A DNA stretch of 38,637 nt from Acidimicrobiia bacterium (lineage in GTDB: Bacteria; Actinomycetota; Acidimicrobiia; Spongiisociales; Spongiisociaceae). The first letter of the stretch is position 1. Every line of letters begins with the position of its first letter. Below are positions 8,801 through 16,043 of this stretch, piece after piece. Location: assembly GCA_021296345.1 (NCBI GenBank), contig JAGWAN010000017.1:1-38637 (forward strand), given 5' to 3'. The position numbers were made by a program, and so were the translations under genes. Under the pieces are notes generated by a model. The model worked only from the letters and a program-made list of their open reading frames with translations, ran no database searches and was not told the origin of the DNA.

Positions 8801-9024
8801 ATCCCGGCCAGGATGTGGCCGTAATGGGGGCTCCCGGAGGCGAACGGGGGGCCGTCGTAGAACGTGTATTCGTGCTTGCGGGGTCGCATCTCGACCGAGG
8901 CTTGGAAGGCGCCGGTCTCATCCCACCGTTCCAGGATGCGCGCATCGAGGGCCGGGAGGTCGAGTCCGGGAGGTACCCGGGTGAAGTCGGAGACCGGCGG
9001 GGAGTCTGGTTGGCTACCTGGCAT
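5806..9024 (-). CDS. ileS: Isoleucyl-tRNA synthetase, type 2 (eukaryote-like)
   Basis: A class I synthetase that charges tRNA-Ile and edits valine. It is about 1072 aa. The HIGH motif is HYGH at 67-70 within GPPFASGSPHYGH, the editing (CP1) domain follows, and the KMSKS loop is KMSKR at about 616-620, followed by LKNYPEP. HYGH together with KMSKRLKNYP is the pattern of the IleS2/eukaryotic-type subfamily, known for low mupirocin sensitivity. A Cys cluster (CDTCGYQEC) precedes the KMSKS domain. The ATG at 9024 was chosen because the family N-terminus begins there; the open frame above it is Arg/Pro-rich and not family-like. A TACGAT -10-like box lies on the minus strand at 9056-9051. The gene is divergent from traR. 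Confidence 0.95.
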   Translation of the reverse strand: MPGSQPDSPPVSDFTRVPPGLDLPALDARILERWDETGAFQASVEMRPRKHEYTFYDGPPFASGSPHYGHILAGIIKDIVPRYWTMRGHRVERRFGWDTHGLPVEMEVEQQLGISGPRQIEDLGVTVFNDACRRMVEVTTADWEGITRRIGRWVDFRNDYKTMDPEFMESVWWVFRALWDKGLVYRAFKVLPYSWAAGTTLSNFEVSLGGYRDRPDPAITVRLEVLETPDPSGPARPGDYLTIWTTTPWTLPGNLAVAVGPDIDYVAVEDGGRRHWVAARQVEDVFGEARQPAALASGSELLGVRYRPPFSYFEDRYIQGAFRVIPSPSVTTDEGTGLVHMAPAYGEEDLYALADAGLDVIVDPVDLEARFTKATPDLAGLHVFEAADTIIGLLQESGTLLRNERIVHSYPYCYRTDQPLIYKAIPTWFVRVESIRDRMVELNGSIHWVPGPVGANRFGNWLEDARDWAVSRNRFWGSCIPVWECDTCGYQECMGSRADLAARADVWLEDLHKHVVDEVTYQCPSCSSGSGIMARVPEVLDCWFESGSMPYAQYHYPFENEERFPRTFPADFIAEGLDQTRGWFYTLHVLAAALFDEVAFRNCVVNGMILAEDGRKMSKRLKNYPEPSAVLDRYGGDAVRAYLIDSPVLRAEPLRFSEAGVREVVRTVILPFWNAYSFFTTYAEADGIRFDDLGSAPAPADRPEIDRWMLSVLQSLIRRTNEMMEGYYLYAVVGPALGFVNDLTNWYVRRSRRRFWRAREGNEADKQAAFATLYEVLVTFSRLLAPVLPFITEEIHAGLVPGASSVHHTDYPVVDEDTIDEGLERSMDVARTVVTLGRSLRSDHSIGVRQPLARLAVITRDPEVAAAVQRHSAVIAEELNVKEIGTRDDELSVVELAAKPNYKRLGPRLGAAVREVAAALAGLRSEQVASLVEAGGMTIAGHELSADDVVITRNPRPGMAVASDGSLSVALDTALTDVLRSEGRAREVVSRIQRARRDLGLKVTDRIRLRYDTDDDLLYKAIDTHADFIAGEVLAVAILSGPMQGGMAFEIGGSTLSVRLEKAAGAEGNSTT

Positions 9025-9173
9025 GATCCTGGGAGTGGCTGGCGGGCGCCATCGTACCCGTAGCGGTGGGTGGTACCGGAACCGGCCGGTCGCCGCTGAC
9101 CGATGTCTGCGGCCGCGTTTCGGACCTGCTACCTTCAGTCGGCCCCCACAGTCGCGCCCGGAGGAAGAGCGGT

Positions 9174-9554
9174 ATGGCGTCTCGCCGCAAGCTGGCCGAG
9201 TCCACACTCGCACGTTTTAGAAGGCTCCTCAAGGAGAAGGAGCAGAGCCTTGTCTCGGTTATCGCCGACCACGAAGCCGAGCGGAGCGAGGTCAGGATGG
9301 CTGAGACTGCCGCCGAGCGCAGACCTGATCCGGACTCGGCCGATGGCGGCTCGATGGCCTTCGAGTTCGAGAAGGAGTTGTCGGTGGACCGCAACAGCCG
9401 TGACCTGCTCGGCCAGGTCCGCAGTGCGTTGCAGTCACTCGAGGACGGCACGTACGGTGATTGTCGCGTTTGTGGAGTTCCCATTCCGGTGGCGCGCCTG
9501 CGCGCCCTCCCGCAGACCAGCCTGTGCGTGAAGTGCGCATCGCGCCGGCGCTGA
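9174..9554 (+). CDS. TraR/DksA-type C4 zinc-finger protein
   Basis: A 126-aa protein with an N-terminal coiled-coil helix pair (about 3-75, rich in Arg, Lys and Glu) and a C-terminal zinc finger with CRVCG and CVKC, spaced as in the DksA/TraR family. DksA-like proteins reach into the RNA polymerase secondary channel and tune transcription. Small actinobacterial versions next to lspA have this architecture, but whether they all act like DksA is unproven. GGAGGAAG at 9160-9167, 6 nt before the ATG at 9174, fixes the start; the open frame above it is not coding. The stop overlaps the start of lspA, so the two are probably translated together. Confidence 0.88.
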   Translation: MASRRKLAESTLARFRRLLKEKEQSLVSVIADHEAERSEVRMAETAAERRPDPDSADGGSMAFEFEKELSVDRNSRDLLGQVRSALQSLEDGTYGDCRVCGVPIPVARLRALPQTSLCVKCASRRR

Positions 9555-10000
9555 CCAGCCGACGCATCAACGCCGGCCTCCTCGGCGGGGCCGTTCTGGT
9601 AGCCGATCAGATCAGCAAGCTGTGGGCGCGAACGGCGCTGGCCGACCACGACGTCGTGATAATTCCCGGCTGGTTCCGGCTAGCGGTCACGGAGAATTCG
9701 GGGGCGGCTTTCTCGCTGTTCCAGGGTTACGGTTCCTGGTTGGGGTTGGCGGCCGTCCTTGTCGCTTTCCTGATCCTGGTAGTGGTGGAACGCACCCGGA
9801 GCACCACCGAGTTGGTGGGGCTGGGTCTGGTACTTGGCGGGGCGATAGGAAACCTCGGTGATCGGCTCCTGCACGGACCCTGGATGTCCGGAGCGGTCAC
9901 GGACTTCATCGATTTCAGCTTCTGGCCCACCTTCAACCTGGCCGACTCCGCCATCACGGTGGGCGTAGTGATCCTCTTATGGGCGGCCAGACGCACCTGA
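9533..10000 (+). CDS. lspA: Lipoprotein signal peptidase (LspA)
   Basis: LspA is the inner-membrane aspartyl protease (signal peptidase II) that cleaves the signal peptide of diacylglyceryl-prolipoproteins. Four membrane helices are apparent. The family motifs are DQISK near the N-terminus, ENSGAAFSLF, the first catalytic Asp in GAIGNLGDR, and the second in FNLADSAI, with VTDFIDF between them. The length of about 155 aa is normal. No ATG is available. GTG at 9533 (or 9524) is the likely start, overlapping the traR zinc-finger gene by about 22 nt, which implies translational coupling. Its 3' end overlaps rluD by 22 nt. Confidence 0.93.
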   Translation: MRIAPALTSRRINAGLLGGAVLVADQISKLWARTALADHDVVIIPGWFRLAVTENSGAAFSLFQGYGSWLGLAAVLVAFLILVVVERTRSTTELVGLGLVLGGAIGNLGDRLLHGPWMSGAVTDFIDFSFWPTFNLADSAITVGVVILLWAARRT

Positions 10001-10920
10001 CCGTCCCCGAATCGCTGGACGGTGCCCGCTTCGACCTGATCCTGGCCCGGCTGGCCGGGGTGAGTAGGGCAGGGGCGAGGCGGATGATCGAGGCCGGCGG
10101 AGCCGGGCTGATCGCTACCAGGCCGGATGCGAGAAGCCGGCCCGGCACCCGGCTTGCGGCCGGTGACGGCCTCTGGTTCGTGCCTCACGAGACCGCCGCT
10201 TTGCGGCCGTTTCCGGTCGAACTCGACGTCCGCTACGAAGACCGCTACCTGGCCGTGATCGGCAAGCCCTCGGGGATGGTGACCCACCCTGGGCCCGGTC
10301 ACGCCGAGGCAACCCTGGTCTCGGCGCTTCTCCATCGGTGGCCCGAGGTGGAGGGGGTGGGCGAGTACCCGCGCTGGGGAATCGTCCACCGCCTCGACAT
10401 GGACACCTCGGGCGCGATCCTCATCGCCCGGCATCCGCTTGCTCATCGTCGCCTGACCGAGGCGATGGCCGCCCGAGAGGTACGCCGGCGCTACCTCACC
10501 CTTACCCACGGTGGCTTCGACGTCGCCTCCGGGACGATCGATGCGCCGATCGATCGGCGGCGGGCGAGGCGGTTCGTAGGTCCCGGCGGCAAGCCCGCCA
10601 TCACGCACTACCGGTGGCTGGCGACATGGGACCGTCCCGTGCTGAGCCTGCTCGAAGTGACTCTTGAGACCGGGCGTACCCACCAGATCCGGGTGCACCT
10701 GGGCTCGATCAACCGGCCGGTGGTGGGGGATCGGGTCTACGGGCGGCCTGCCCGGGCCGGAGTCGATCCGGGCCGCGTCTGGCTCCATGCCCACCGGCTC
10801 GGCCTCATCCATCCGGTTACCCGCCAGGACCTCGATGTGGAGGTGCCCCTTCCACCGGATCTCCGAGCGAGCCTCGATGTCATCGGCAGGCCCGGTACGG
10901 GGGATGTGTCCCCGGAATGA
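9979..10920 (+). CDS. RluA/RluD family 23S rRNA pseudouridine synthase
   Basis: This enzyme isomerises uridine to pseudouridine in rRNA, by family analogy in the large subunit. Residues 10-65 form an S4 RNA-binding domain. The catalytic domain carries the RluA signature HRLDMDTSG, whose first Asp is the catalytic residue, then REVRRRYL, GRTHQIRVHL and a terminal Arg/His-containing WLHAHRLGL motif. It is 313 aa, usual for the family. The start overlaps lspA by 22 nt. The traR-lspA-rluD order followed by dnaE is typical of Actinobacteria. A strong stem-loop begins immediately after the stop codon. Confidence 0.92.
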   Translation: MGGQTHLTVPESLDGARFDLILARLAGVSRAGARRMIEAGGAGLIATRPDARSRPGTRLAAGDGLWFVPHETAALRPFPVELDVRYEDRYLAVIGKPSGMVTHPGPGHAEATLVSALLHRWPEVEGVGEYPRWGIVHRLDMDTSGAILIARHPLAHRRLTEAMAAREVRRRYLTLTHGGFDVASGTIDAPIDRRRARRFVGPGGKPAITHYRWLATWDRPVLSLLEVTLETGRTHQIRVHLGSINRPVVGDRVYGRPARAGVDPGRVWLHAHRLGLIHPVTRQDLDVEVPLPPDLRASLDVIGRPGTGDVSPE

Positions 10921-10950
10921 CCCCGATTCCTCTATTGATAGGGATTGGGG
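10921..10950 (+). terminator. 10-bp stem-loop directly after the rluD stop
   Basis: CCCCGATTCC (10921-10930) pairs over its full length with GGGATTGGGG (10941-10950) as RNA, counting two G-U pairs, around a 10-nt loop. It starts at the first base after the TGA and is followed by GGCG rather than a U-run. U-less hairpins of this kind are proposed terminators in Actinobacteria. The two wobbles make the stem better in plus-strand RNA than in its complement, which supports a role in this direction. Confidence 0.5.
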
Positions 10951-11035
10951 GGCGAGTTCGACCGACCGGAGTTCGCTAGTGTTCCGGATCGCTGGGTGCC
11001 CCTGACCGGCCGACGAGTAGCGGTCAAGGATGGGC

Positions 11036-14000
11036 ATGGCGAGTAACGGTTTCGTTCACCTCCACGTGCACAGCGAGTTCTCGATGCTGGACGGCGCGGC
11101 GCGGATCGACGACGCCGTGCAGGCGGTCGTATCCGACGGCCAACCGGCGCTGGGTCTGACGGATCACGGAGTGCTCTACGGCGCGGTCGATTTCTACCGG
11201 GCCGCTACCGGTGCGGGTATCAAGCCGATTCTCGGCGTGGAGGGTTACCTGACGACCGGCTCCCGCTTCGATAGGCCCACCGGCCCTGACAACGTTCGTC
11301 ATCACATCACCCTTCTGGCGGAGACCCAGACCGGCTACGCCAACCTGGTCAAGCTGGTCAGCCGGGCCTTCCTGGAGGGTTACTACTACAAGCCCCGGAT
11401 GGACCACGAGCTGCTGGCCGAGTATGCCGAGGGGATCATCGCCACCAGCGGCTGCCTGTCGGGTCACGTGCCCACCCTGTTGGCCCCGGACGCGCCGCGG
11501 GAAGGCGGGTACGGCGGCGGCCGGAGGGACATGGAGAAGGCCGTGGAGGCAGCCGGCCTCTACCAGGACATCTTCGGCCGGGACCGTTTCTTCATCGAAC
11601 TCCATGACCTGGGCCTGGACAGCCAGAAGCGCATCCTCCCCGACCTGGTGGAGATCTCCCAGCGAGTCGGCGCTCCCCTTCTGGCCACCAACGACGCTCA
11701 CTACACCCGCCAGGACGAGGCGGCCGCCCACGATGTTCTGCTCTGCATCCAGACCGGATCGACCGTTGACGACCCGGAGCGAAGCCTCCGTTTCGAGGGT
11801 GAGGAGTTCTACCTGAAGACTCCCGGGCAGATGCGGGACCGGTTCCCGGAGGACACGTATCCCGAGGCATGCGACAACACTCTCCGGATAGCCGAGCGCG
11901 TGAATGTGGACCTGGACTTCGATCAACTGCTCCTGCCCCACTTCCCGGTGCCGGATGGTCACACGGCGATGTCCTACCTGCGGGAGCTGGTGAGCGAGGG
12001 CGCTCGCCACCGCTACAAGGGGGAGGCCGGCGGCGAGGTCGGGGAGCGCATAGAGCACGAGATGCGGATCATCGAGGACATGGGCTTCCCCGACTATTTC
12101 CTGATCGTATGGGACCTGGTGCGCTATGCGAAGTCGCGCCGGATCCGGGTCGGCCCGGGACGGGGTTCGGCGGCCGGATCGATCGTCGCGTACTCGTTGG
12201 GCATCACCGATCTGGACCCGATCGGGTACGGCCTGATCTTCGAGCGCTTCCTGAACCCCGGACGGCGCGAGATGCCCGATATCGACATGGACTTCGACGA
12301 ACGGTTCCGCGGCGACATCATCCGGTACGCGGCGGACAAGTACGGATCCGATCACGTGGCGCAGATCGTCACCTTCTCCACCATCAAGGGGAAGCAGGCG
12401 ATTCGTGACTCGGCCCGGGTCCAGGGTTTCCCGTACGCGATGGGGGACCGACTGGCCAAGCTGATGCCGGCGCCGGTCCTGGGACGGGAGGCTTCGCTCG
12501 ACATCTGCTTCAACCCCCCGGCCCCGGATGCCGATGGGATCACCAAGGAGTGGTTTGCCCACGCCGCCGGCCTACGAGAGGAATACCAGAACGAGGAAGA
12601 CGCCCGCCTGGTTCTGGACACCGCACGGGGTCTGGAAGGGCTTCGCCGGCAGGATTCGATCCACGCTGCGGCGGTGGTTATCGCTCCCCGTCCGATTACC
12701 GACCTGGTGCCGGTCCAGCGCAAGGGTGAGGACGCCGAGGTGGTCACCCAGTACGAGATGCATGCCATCGAGAAGCTGGGACTGCTCAAGATGGACATTC
12801 TGGGTCTGCGCACCCTGTCGACCATCGATCGGACGCTGGATCTGATCGGGCGGAGTACCGGCGCCCGTCCAGACATCGACCGGATCGCTCTAGACGATTC
12901 TGACACGTACGCCATGTTGTGCCGGGGCGACACCATCGGGGTCTTCCAGCTGGAAGGCACCGCTATGCGCTCGCTGATCAGGAGCCTGCGGCCGGACCGT
13001 TTCGAGGACATGATCGCCCTCGTGGCCCTGTACCGGCCCGGGCCGATGTCCAATGACTGGCACAACGCCTACGCCAACCGCAAGAACGGGCGCAGCGCGG
13101 TGGACTATCCCCATCCGGCGACCGAGGGCGTGCTGAGCGAGACCTACGGCCTCATGATCTACCAGGAGCAGGTCATGCAGATCGCCCGAGACATAGCGGG
13201 TTATTCGATGGTCGACGCCGACGCCCTGCGCAAGGCGATGGGCAAGAAGATACCCGCCATCATGGCGCAGGAACGAGACAAGTTCGTGGCCGGAGTGGTG
13301 GAAGGCGGCAACACGCCGGAGTTCGGGGGCGAGTTGTTCGACTCGATCGAGGGCTTTGCGGGTTACGGCTTCAACAAATCGCACAGTGCCGCCTACGGCC
13401 TGCTGGCCTACCAGACCGCCTACCTCAAGGTTCACTTCCCTGCCGAGTACATGGCCGCCCTGCTCACCTCGTCGCGCCGCGACAAGGACCGCACCCGGAT
13501 GTATCTGAGCGAATGCAGAACGATGGGGCTGAAAGTGTCGGCTCCGTCGGTCAACGCTTCCGATAGCGACTTCACCGTCCGGGACGGCAGGATCGTGTTC
13601 GGGCTCTCGGGTGTGCGCAACGTCGGGTCGGCGGTGGTGGACAAGATCATCGAGGCCCGCCACGCCGGGGGCGCCTTCGCGGACTTCCAGGACTTCGCCA
13701 ACCGGGTGGAGGGCACGGCACTCAACAAGCGAGTGGTGGCCTCGCTGATCAGGGCGGGCGCGTTCGAGGACCTGGGACATCCCCGTAGGGGCCTGCAGGA
13801 GGTGGCGGAGCTGCTGATCGAGCGCACCCTGGCCCGGAGGCGGCACGAGGAAGCGGGCCAGTTCAGCCTGTTCGGCGGGGAAGCCGAGGTTCCGGAGTTC
13901 GACGAGGTGGTGATTCCCGGAGATGAATGGAACAAGCGCGTCCTGCTGGCCCACGAGAAGGACATGCTGGGCCTCTACGTCTCGGACCATCCGCTGTACG

Positions 14001-14560
14001 GCCTGGAGCGAGCCTTGGCGGAGCACACCAGCACGACCGTGTCCGGGCTGTCGCAGTTGGCGGACGGGGAGCGGGTGAGGATCGGCGGGATCGTCAGCGG
14101 CATCACCCGTCGCTACACCAACTCGGGGGAGCAGATGGCCTACTTCAACATCGAGGATCTCGACAACTCGGTCGAGGTGGTGGCCTTCCCGAAGACCCTT
14201 TCCGCTGCCGGGGAGATGCTGGAGGAGGACGCCATCATTGTGGTGGAGGGCAGGTTGAACAACACCGGGGATGAGGTGAAGATGCGGGCCTTCAAGATCA
14301 CGAGGCCCAAGCTCGTTCCCGACAGCGACCTCCGGTTACGCCTGGAGCCCTACCGGGCGCTCACGGATCAGGATTCCTTCTTGGAGTCGCTGCGCGAGTT
14401 CAGACAGGTGGTGTCCAACCATCCGGGGCCGGCGCCGGTCTTCATCGACCTCTCCGCGGGGGAGAGCCGGAAGGTCTTCCGGCTGGACGAGAAGGTGGAA
14501 TTGTCTTCATCGCTCTACGCCGAGGTCAGGGGCATATTCGGCGAGGCGGCGCTGGCTTGA
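11036..14560 (+). CDS. dnaE: DNA polymerase III alpha subunit (replicative DnaE)
   Basis: The catalytic subunit of the chromosomal replicase, 1174 aa, a normal DnaE1 length. The N-terminal PHP domain has the metal-binding HLHVHSEFS, GLTDHG and TNDAHYT motifs, consistent with an intact proofreading-type PHP site. The polymerase palm has the catalytic aspartates in PDIDMDFDE. The helix-hairpin-helix region (GLSGVRNVG) is followed by the beta-clamp-binding pentapeptide QFSLF and then an OB fold (VRIGGIVSGITRRYT). AAGGA at 11026-11030 sits 5 nt before the ATG at 11036, so I prefer it to the ATG at 11030, which overlaps that site. It follows a 109-nt gap after rluD. Confidence 0.96.
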   Translation: MASNGFVHLHVHSEFSMLDGAARIDDAVQAVVSDGQPALGLTDHGVLYGAVDFYRAATGAGIKPILGVEGYLTTGSRFDRPTGPDNVRHHITLLAETQTGYANLVKLVSRAFLEGYYYKPRMDHELLAEYAEGIIATSGCLSGHVPTLLAPDAPREGGYGGGRRDMEKAVEAAGLYQDIFGRDRFFIELHDLGLDSQKRILPDLVEISQRVGAPLLATNDAHYTRQDEAAAHDVLLCIQTGSTVDDPERSLRFEGEEFYLKTPGQMRDRFPEDTYPEACDNTLRIAERVNVDLDFDQLLLPHFPVPDGHTAMSYLRELVSEGARHRYKGEAGGEVGERIEHEMRIIEDMGFPDYFLIVWDLVRYAKSRRIRVGPGRGSAAGSIVAYSLGITDLDPIGYGLIFERFLNPGRREMPDIDMDFDERFRGDIIRYAADKYGSDHVAQIVTFSTIKGKQAIRDSARVQGFPYAMGDRLAKLMPAPVLGREASLDICFNPPAPDADGITKEWFAHAAGLREEYQNEEDARLVLDTARGLEGLRRQDSIHAAAVVIAPRPITDLVPVQRKGEDAEVVTQYEMHAIEKLGLLKMDILGLRTLSTIDRTLDLIGRSTGARPDIDRIALDDSDTYAMLCRGDTIGVFQLEGTAMRSLIRSLRPDRFEDMIALVALYRPGPMSNDWHNAYANRKNGRSAVDYPHPATEGVLSETYGLMIYQEQVMQIARDIAGYSMVDADALRKAMGKKIPAIMAQERDKFVAGVVEGGNTPEFGGELFDSIEGFAGYGFNKSHSAAYGLLAYQTAYLKVHFPAEYMAALLTSSRRDKDRTRMYLSECRTMGLKVSAPSVNASDSDFTVRDGRIVFGLSGVRNVGSAVVDKIIEARHAGGAFADFQDFANRVEGTALNKRVVASLIRAGAFEDLGHPRRGLQEVAELLIERTLARRRHEEAGQFSLFGGEAEVPEFDEVVIPGDEWNKRVLLAHEKDMLGLYVSDHPLYGLERALAEHTSTTVSGLSQLADGERVRIGGIVSGITRRYTNSGEQMAYFNIEDLDNSVEVVAFPKTLSAAGEMLEEDAIIVVEGRLNNTGDEVKMRAFKITRPKLVPDSDLRLRLEPYRALTDQDSFLESLREFRQVVSNHPGPAPVFIDLSAGESRKVFRLDEKVELSSSLYAEVRGIFGEAALA

Positions 14561-14747
14561 GGCCACGCGCGGGGGTGAGGCGCTCCGGTGGGATCCTGAT
14601 CGTCCGAACTCCTGTTGCATGGCGGTTCCCGAAATGTAGCGCGATTAGTTCCCAGAATGTAGTATAGAAAACTCCCAGAACGTATGATCCACGCCAACCC
14701 GGCGCACGATCGTAAGACAGAAGCTGTCGCGGAGGCCCCCTGAGTCT
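14561..14747. other. Intergenic gap with AT-richer repeats
   Basis: This 187-nt gap between dnaE and the DUF4143 ATPase gene is distinctly AT-richer at 14630-14690 than its surroundings. It contains the three-copy repeat described separately. No clear terminator for dnaE and no clear promoter pair for the ATPase gene could be identified. Confidence 0.5.
14625..14685 (+). repeat. Three 15-bp direct repeats with exact 23-nt period
   Basis: Copies begin at 14625 (GTTCCCGAAATGTAG), 14648 (GTTCCCAGAATGTAG) and 14671 (ACTCCCAGAACGTAT). Copies 1 and 2 differ at two positions, and copy 3 differs from copy 2 at four. The 8-nt spacers are AT-rich in the second case. A 23-nt period is slightly over two helical turns, so a bound protein would sit on nearly one face of the DNA. 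They lie 63 nt upstream of the ATPase start and look like operator or iteron-type sites. Confidence 0.6.
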
Positions 14748-16037
14748 ATGGGACCTGAGGAAGGCACATCGCCTACGCTCACCATGCCCGGGTATCTTCC
14801 GCGTCTTGCCGACAAAGAGATCGGGAGCGCACTCCGGCGGCGTGGGGCCGTACTAGTCGAGGGTTGCCGAGCGTGTGGCAAGACCTGGGCGGCGCGCAAT
14901 GTCGCCCGCAGCGAGGCTCGCCTTGACGATGAAGCGACACTGCTGATAGCTGAGGCGGACCCGGTGGCCCTGTTGCAAGGCGTCACACCCAGGTTGCTCG
15001 ACGAGTGGCAGAACGCGCCCCGCCTATGGAACAGAGTGCGGCGGGAGTGCGACGACCGGGCGCGGTTAGGGCAGTTCGTCCTTACCGGCTCCGCAGCTCC
15101 TCACGACGACATCACCCGTCATACCGGAGTGGGTCGCATTGCCCGGGTGTTAATGCGGCCGATGTCGCTCTACGAGTCGGGTGATTCCACCGGTGCCTTG
15201 TCACTAGGGCGCCTGTTCGAGGGTGAGGCTATCTCCGTCCTGCCGTCGGGCGCCGGGCTGCGCGACGTGGCGTCTGCCGTTTGCGTCGGAGGATGGCCCG
15301 GAAGCCTGGCGCTGGAGGAAGTCGATGCTCGCTTGGCGGTGGCCGACTACGTAAGCGAGGTCGTCCGGCTGGATGTCCCTACGGCGAGCGGTGTCAGGCA
15401 CCGGCCGGCGGCGGTGAGAAGGCTGATGCGATCGCTGGCTCGCCACGTCGCCACCGAAGCGAAGACGACCACGCTCGTCTCGGACGTTGGCGGTGGAAGT
15501 GTTCTCGCCCGTTCCACTGTCAACGCCTACCTGGAGGCTCTGGAGCGCGTATTCCTGGTGGAGAACCAGCCCGCTTGGTCGGTAGGCCTCCGTTCACGGG
15601 CTACTTTGAGAAGGGCGCCCAAGCGCCACTTTGTGGACCCTTCGCTAGCTGCCTCCATGCTGCGTGCTTCTCCCGAGCGGCTGCTGGCTGATCCTAGGAC
15701 TTTCGGTCTGCTGTTCGAGTCGCTGGTCGTACGCGACCTCCGTATCTACAGCCAGCCTGATCGTGGCGAAGTGTTCCACTACCGCGATGACACCGGTCTC
15801 GAGGTCGACGCCGTAATCGAGCGAGACGACGGCAGATGGATAGCGGTCGAGGTCAAGCTGAGCTCTGCCCCAGACGTCGTAGACGAGGCCGCCAAGTCGC
15901 TACTGCGCCTACGCGACAAGGTAGCCAGGAACCGGGTCGAGAACCTGGCGGCCCTGATGGTGGTCACCTCCACCGGCCCCGCCTACCGCCGGTCAGACAA
16001 CGTCCAGGTGACGCCTATCACGGAGCTCGGTCCCTAG
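14748..16037 (+). CDS. AAA_14/DUF4143 ATP-binding protein
   Basis: A 429-aa protein of the ATP-binding AAA_14 plus DUF4143 family, widespread in bacteria and archaea and of unknown function. The P-loop is GCRACGKT at about residue 39, the Walker B-like segment is LLDEWQNAP and the sensor segment is FVLTGSAAP. The C-terminal DUF4143 part has a PD-(D/E)xK-like arrangement, Asp in GLEVDAVIE followed by VEVKLS about 15 residues later, resembling restriction-type nuclease folds, though cleavage activity is not established. ATG 14748 has GGAGG 12 nt upstream; ATG 14784 is an alternative. The gene stands alone and converges on the AroQ fusion with a 6-nt gap. Such genes are often laterally transferred. 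Confidence 0.85.
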   Translation: MGPEEGTSPTLTMPGYLPRLADKEIGSALRRRGAVLVEGCRACGKTWAARNVARSEARLDDEATLLIAEADPVALLQGVTPRLLDEWQNAPRLWNRVRRECDDRARLGQFVLTGSAAPHDDITRHTGVGRIARVLMRPMSLYESGDSTGALSLGRLFEGEAISVLPSGAGLRDVASAVCVGGWPGSLALEEVDARLAVADYVSEVVRLDVPTASGVRHRPAAVRRLMRSLARHVATEAKTTTLVSDVGGGSVLARSTVNAYLEALERVFLVENQPAWSVGLRSRATLRRAPKRHFVDPSLAASMLRASPERLLADPRTFGLLFESLVVRDLRIYSQPDRGEVFHYRDDTGLEVDAVIERDDGRWIAVEVKLSSAPDVVDEAAKSLLRLRDKVARNRVENLAALMVVTSTGPAYRRSDNVQVTPITELGP

Positions 16038-16043
16038 AACCGG

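Noticed and set aside
9068-9078. GGGTGGTACCG, matching the core of a T-box riboswitch
   Set aside because: It is on the plus strand, pointing toward traR, whereas ileS is on the minus strand. No specifier hairpin or antiterminator structure was apparent around it, so it is probably chance.
9025-9213. 63-residue N-terminal extension of IleRS
   Set aside because: The extension is Arg/Pro-rich, has no family similarity and overlaps the traR start and its ribosome-binding site. ATG 9024 fits the family.
14561-14747. CRISPR-like array or insertion-sequence ends from the 23-nt repeats
   Set aside because: Only three 15-bp units with 8-nt spacers, too short for a CRISPR array, and no terminal inverted repeats or transposase nearby.
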